Shown: positions 59,501-64,000 of the stretch, one piece after another
How positions within the stretch are numbered: position 1 is the stretch's first letter
Layout: each line of letters opens with the position of its first letter
Program-made: the position numbers and the translations under genes
Notes under the pieces: model-generated
What the model was told of the DNA's origin: nothing
Database searches by the model: none
The model's input: only the letters and a program-made list of their open reading frames with translations
Origin: Dinochytrium kinnereticum
Lineage: Eukaryota > Chytridiomycota > Chytridiomycetes > Chytridiales > Chytridiaceae
Length of the DNA: 64,000 bases
Direction of reading: 5' to 3'
NCBI GenBank assembly: GCA_027604005.1
Contig: JADGJT010000017.1
Span: 29,836-93,835 of the forward strand

Positions 59501-62500
59501 ATGGACGGCCGCATCTACGCTCATTCACCGCAAACTATCAACACCACCACAAACAACGAAGAAGATAAAGACCCTCTGTCATCAGATATCGCCCTCCCAG
59601 CTCTCCCTCCCACACAGCCTCCTCTTTTTCACCAGATACTCAGCAGCCCAGTCTGCCAAAAGCCTGCATCCCTCGACGACAATAACATCTTTTGGCACAC
59701 CTCTCCTCCCCTCGAAAAGCTGAAGGCTCTAGCATCTCTGAAGCAAAAGGAAAACAGTAATAATCATCTTCTTTATTTATTCTCATCTTTGCGTTTGGAT
59801 TTTCATCCTTGCATCCGTCCTCTGTTGTCCTCTCATCTCTTTCACACTTATAGTCCCTAGCCCAAATACAGAGATATCATGCTTAGTTAATCTGCTGGGG
59901 GAGAAGGGTTCTCCAATTTTACACTCTATGGAGGTAGAAGGTCATTATCCTTTTTCCTTTTACAAAAGTGATTTAATTGAAACATCTGAACTTAGATCGA
60001 AAAAAGAGATCGCTACCAGAACATACCCCACTGAACAACAAGAGCTCATTCAGTTCATACCTTCCATCACCCCACTGCGCTGTCTCAACACCGCTTCATG
60101 GGAGGGGAATGCTTCACGCCGACAAGAAAAAGAGGTTGGACCAAAACACTGCATCCTCTTATCCATGCGGGGCTTCCCCAGATGATACAAGGTCAAAGGC
60201 GAAACTCCTTGACTTGGTCAACAGCATGAATTCAATATTTCAGAGTGACAGATTTGATGATTTGTCCCTTGCATTGAATGAAGAGTTGCCGATACCTTCA
60301 TTAAAGAAAGGAAATACCGCTAGCAAGGAGGGATTGGGCAGAAATTGCTCAGATGAGGATAGGTTTTTGGTGAAGATTCACAAGCGAAGTCAAAGCATTC
60401 ACATTAAACGACTGGTTGTCCTTTATGTTACCTCTTCGGAACATGAAAAGGTGGGCCTCAATTTATTTTTTTTCGCGGAAAAAAAGGATGAAAAGGTGGT
60501 CTAAACCATTTCTTTTCGTAAAGCTTATCGAGGCTTTAGATGTCAAGACTTCAAAAGTGTACACCATTTCTCTTCAGGGTGAATGGATTCAAACCGTCGT
60601 AGACTCCGGTTCGGAATACCACATTACAAATCCTATCTTTTAACTCTTATAATAGGAGATTACATTGTAGCCCACGGACAATTTAAAAACAACAAACTCA
60701 CCATCAGCAACGCCGAAAACCTCCTCATTGTCGATCCCGACACCCTCGTCTCAGCAACTCACCTAGCAGACAGTTTCTCCTGCATGCGTCGATCCGTTCT
60801 GCAAGATAAATCCAAAGCTTCGAGTGAAAAGAGCACGTTCCTAACTTACGGAAACCTCCTTCATCAGCTCTTTCAATCTTGTCTAAACGCAATGAATTTC
60901 TCGACTGATTTTATTTGTAAAAAGATCGACCTGATGGTATCCCAAAGCCTTGTTGAGTTGTATGATATCAACGTGTCGGAGGAGGTCGCAAGGGCTTATT
61001 TGATGCAGTCTGTACCGAATTTACAGAAATGGGCTGGAGAATTTATTCGGAAACGGGAGGTAGTGAGTTCGAATACCATTTTTATTGTTGTTGTTCTTCA
61101 CTTGGATTTATCTGGTTGGAGGTGATTTGAACACAACGAATAGAACCAACAAAGGCTTTGCCCCGATATTAAATTATTACTTTCTAGCCAGATAAATCGA
61201 AAGGCTCTGCTACGCTCGTAACTAAGGTCTTGGATATTGAAGAACATATCTGGTCTCCAAACTTCGGGATCAAGGGGAACATTGACGCAAGTATTGTGGT
61301 ATCGAAAGATAAGGGTCAGAGCTTTCAACTCATGCCATTGGAATTAAAGACTGGGCAATCGGCCCAGGCCGTTTCACATCGTGCACAAACTATTCTCTAT
61401 ACACAGCTCATGGAAGACAGATATTGTAAGTATGAAAAGAAGCTAATGTTTTTTTTCTCCCACATTTTATGTATTTAATTTGCTTTTATTTATGATTTTT
61501 CAGCCGCAGAAGTCACTTCGGGCCTCCTAGTCTATCTCAAAACAGCCGAAACCATCCCAATCTCCGCCTCCCGTTCCGACCTTCTTGGCATCTTTCTCAA
61601 ACGCAATACCCTTGCGCGGTTCCTGAAATCTCCAACCCTGCCCCCCATGCGCTCCAACAAGCATGTTTGCAAAAATTGCTTTGTCTTGGATAGTTGTTTG
61701 ACTTATCGGAAAGTTTATGAGGATAACAGTAGTGAAGAGGAAGGGCTAGGGGAGTTAAGGGAGGCGTTTGAGAAAAGGACTGGGCACATAAGTGAGAGTC
61801 GGAGGAGGTTTTTTGAGAGGTGGGATAGGGTTTTAGAGGGGGAAGGACGTTACTTGGGGGAGGGGAGGAGAGAGATTTGGAATATGAATGGGGGCAAGAG
61901 GGAGATGGTTGGCCGGTATGATTTTACACTTTTTTTCCTTCTCGTTCTCCTTATTGCTTTCATCTACGTGATGCCGTATTTATCCATTTATTTTTGAATG
62001 ACCAGCTGTCTCTCTAATATGACTCCGACCGAAGCCACGGCACTCCCTGCTAGCGAATCCAAAATGAATCGATACGTCTGTATCTTTGAGCGTGCACCTC
62101 CGCCCTCTCAACCCACCGAAGATAAAGAGGTTCGGACAGGGTCGCTGTTGAACTCGAATATTTGTGTTGGTGAACCTGTAGTTGTGTCGAGTGAGGATGG
62201 AGTTTATGCTATTGCTTTGGGCTTTGTTGTGGAGCTTTCGCCGAGGTTTGTTAAGCTCTCTTTGGATCGACCTGTCATGACTACGAATGAAGAGGTGGAG
62301 CAAGGGCGGGGGGTGAGGCTTTCTCTCTTTCTTTCTTTCTTTTTTATGTTTATTTCTTTGCTTGCTCTTATTCACGTTTTTATATTTCAAGTTCTTTCTT
62401 TTTTCCATCTCTTTTCTCTTTTCAAGTTATGGCGAATATGGTCTACTTTATTTATGTTCTTAATTTTTTCCCTCTTCCTTGCTGGGTATTGACAGAGATT

Positions 62501-64000
62501 TCGAATTGACAAAGATGAGATGATGGGAGGGGTCGCGAAGCTCCGTGGGCATTTGATCAATTTGATAGTTTCCGAGGAGGATGAACGAAGACGAGAGTTG
62601 ATAATTGATTTGAGGCCTCCGACTTTTCAGTTACCGGGACCGCGGATTGGGTTGAATAAGCCCAATTTTTTTTTGAATAGTGACCAGAAGAGGGCTATTG
62701 CTAAAGTCGCAGCAGGTAGGGAAGGGGACGGAGTGGAGTTTTAGTTTGTTTTATCCTATTTCGCTTTTTTGTCTTGGGTTTTTTTTGTAGGATTCTAGTT
62801 TTATTTAGCAATCTTTTCTTTTTTACTATTTGTTTTCCTTTCTTTTCTATACAGCAAATGATTATACCATGATACTTGGGATGCCTGGCACGGGTAAAAC
62901 GACGACGATTGCAGCGATGGTGCAAATCTTGCTTGATCTTGGCCACACGATTCTATTGGCAGCGTACACCCACTCAGCGATTGACAATATTCTTTTGAAG
63001 CTCAAAACTGCTGGTATTGACTTCTTGAGATTCGGAGACGGAAATAAGGTGAGTTTTGTTGTTGTCTGATATGGTAACTATTCCTATATATCTAATATAT
63101 ATATTCTCTCTAACTTTGCACGTTCTTCGCTTTAACACCTGGGAAATTCGATTTTAGATTCACCCTGATATTAGAGACTTTGCATTTGACCCACTAAAAT
63201 TTGGAAGCGTTGATGAGTTGAGGGAATTTGTGGTTGGAAAGCGGCTTGTTGCTTCCACTTGTTTGGGGGTTGATATGTGAGTAATTTTTCTTTTCTTTTC
63301 CGTTTGTTGTGATGTAGTTATTTTAACGCTTCTTTGTTTTGTTTTTCAATATCCTTTTACGTCAAAAGGGCTGTTATATCGTCCATGAAATTTGATTATT
63401 GTGTGATTGATGAGGCTTCGCAGTTGTCACTTCCTGCTTGCTTAGCACCATTACGGCTTGCGCGTAAATTTGTTCTCGTTGGAGATAGTTATCAACTACC
63501 ACCATTGGTGAATATTTACTATTACTCCGTTCTCCTCGCCCCTCTCTCCTTTTTTTTATGCCATCATACCATACATACCGCGCTGCAATGACAATATGTC
63601 TAACGCCTCCTCCTTACGCTCTCCGTTTTCCTTCTAAATCATCCGTTAAGCATTAGCCACTCCTCTACTCCAAAATTCTTCTCACGCAAATGATTTCCCT
63701 TTCTTTTTATTTCCCTCCTCATCTCTTCGTTCCTTTTTCCGTCGCCTTCCATCCGCTAATCACCCTTTCCCTCACCGTACTTTTCAAACATCAACATCAA
63801 CAACAGTTCCGTTCCGACCACTCCAACCTCAAGTTATCACTCTTTCGACTTCTGTCGGAAGTTCACCCGATGGCAATGGTGTCGTTGAGCGAGCAGTACA
63901 GGATGTGTAAAGACGTGATGAAGATTTGTAACACACTTGTTTATGGGGGGAGACTGAGGTGTGGAAATGTGGGAGTTGCTGAACAGACGCTAGAGATTCC
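59501..64000 (+). CDS. DNA2: DNA2 nuclease-helicase, 3' end outside the window
   Basis: Single-strand nuclease and 5'-3' helicase for Okazaki fragment processing and double-strand-break resection. ATG at 59501 ([16 protein letters not shown]); a poorly conserved N-terminal part (to about 60.4 kb), then [22 protein letters not shown] strands. Nuclease: [16 protein letters not shown] (first Fe-S Cys), [10 protein letters not shown], the catalytic LELKTGQ (E.K) and the Cys cluster [15 protein letters not shown]. Beta-barrel region: [18 protein letters not shown]. Helicase superfamily 1: [11 protein letters not shown], Walker [13 protein letters not shown] (62873-62908), [22 protein letters not shown], Walker [35 protein letters not shown]. 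The window ends in [10 protein letters not shown]. Many short introns, the last known one about 300 bp (63510-63806). All visible catalytic residues are present. Confidence 0.93.

Overview
The window is nuclear DNA of a flagellated (zoosporic) early-diverging fungus, most likely a chytrid in the broad sense. Genes are split by many short GT-AG introns (about 40-150 bp) and are densely packed on both strands. Fungal wall enzymes (two Crh-like GH16 proteins) sit beside genes that only cilium-building eukaryotes keep: BBS7 (BBSome) and RPGRIP1L (ciliary transition zone). A complex I subunit (NDUFB8) argues against anaerobic gut fungi and against reduced lineages that lost complex I.

Layout: 1-4478 (+) is the 3' end of a DNA-PKcs (PRKDC) gene, convergent with BBS7 (4616-7836, -). 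Next, three compact + strand genes: an old yellow enzyme (8239-9700), an Xaa-Pro dipeptidase (9865-11658) and an unrecognised protein (11724-12439). They are followed by an Mpv17/PMP22 protein (-), a small possible ciliary microtubule inner protein (-) and an NTF2/SnoaL-like protein (+). From 15.7 to 20.1 kb a divergent pair of GH16 Crh-like genes flanks a 1.36 kb spacer. From 20.7 to 24.3 kb there is a tandem duplicate of an unrecognised two-pass membrane protein, the first copy preceded by a duplicated promoter-like 61-bp unit.

25299-35377 (-) is one 10 kb gene for a giant protein: B-box-like zinc finger, propeller-like and helical regions, a GBP/VLIG-like large GTPase domain, long Cys/His-rich repeats and a C-terminal VWA domain. 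An in-frame TAG lies just before the VWA part. Three C2H2 zinc-finger genes follow (35.6-42.7 kb), then a repeat-rich spacer, cytochrome b561 (+) and NDUFB8 (+). From 49.1 to 54.6 kb are two tandem paralogues of an unrecognised multi-pass membrane protein; the second seems to lack its N-terminal part. The window ends with RPGRIP1L (-), divergent from DNA2 nuclease-helicase (+, runs off the end).

How the genes relate: two DNA double-strand-break factors lie at the two ends (DNA-PKcs for end joining, DNA2 for resection); two or three genes serve the flagellum; GH16 proteins act on the wall; b561, NDUFB8, OYE and Mpv17 are redox or organelle housekeeping. The likeliest undescribed biology is the giant GTPase-VWA protein and the two tandem membrane-protein families. 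All gene models were spliced by eye; exon ends that were not checked against a conserved family are approximate.
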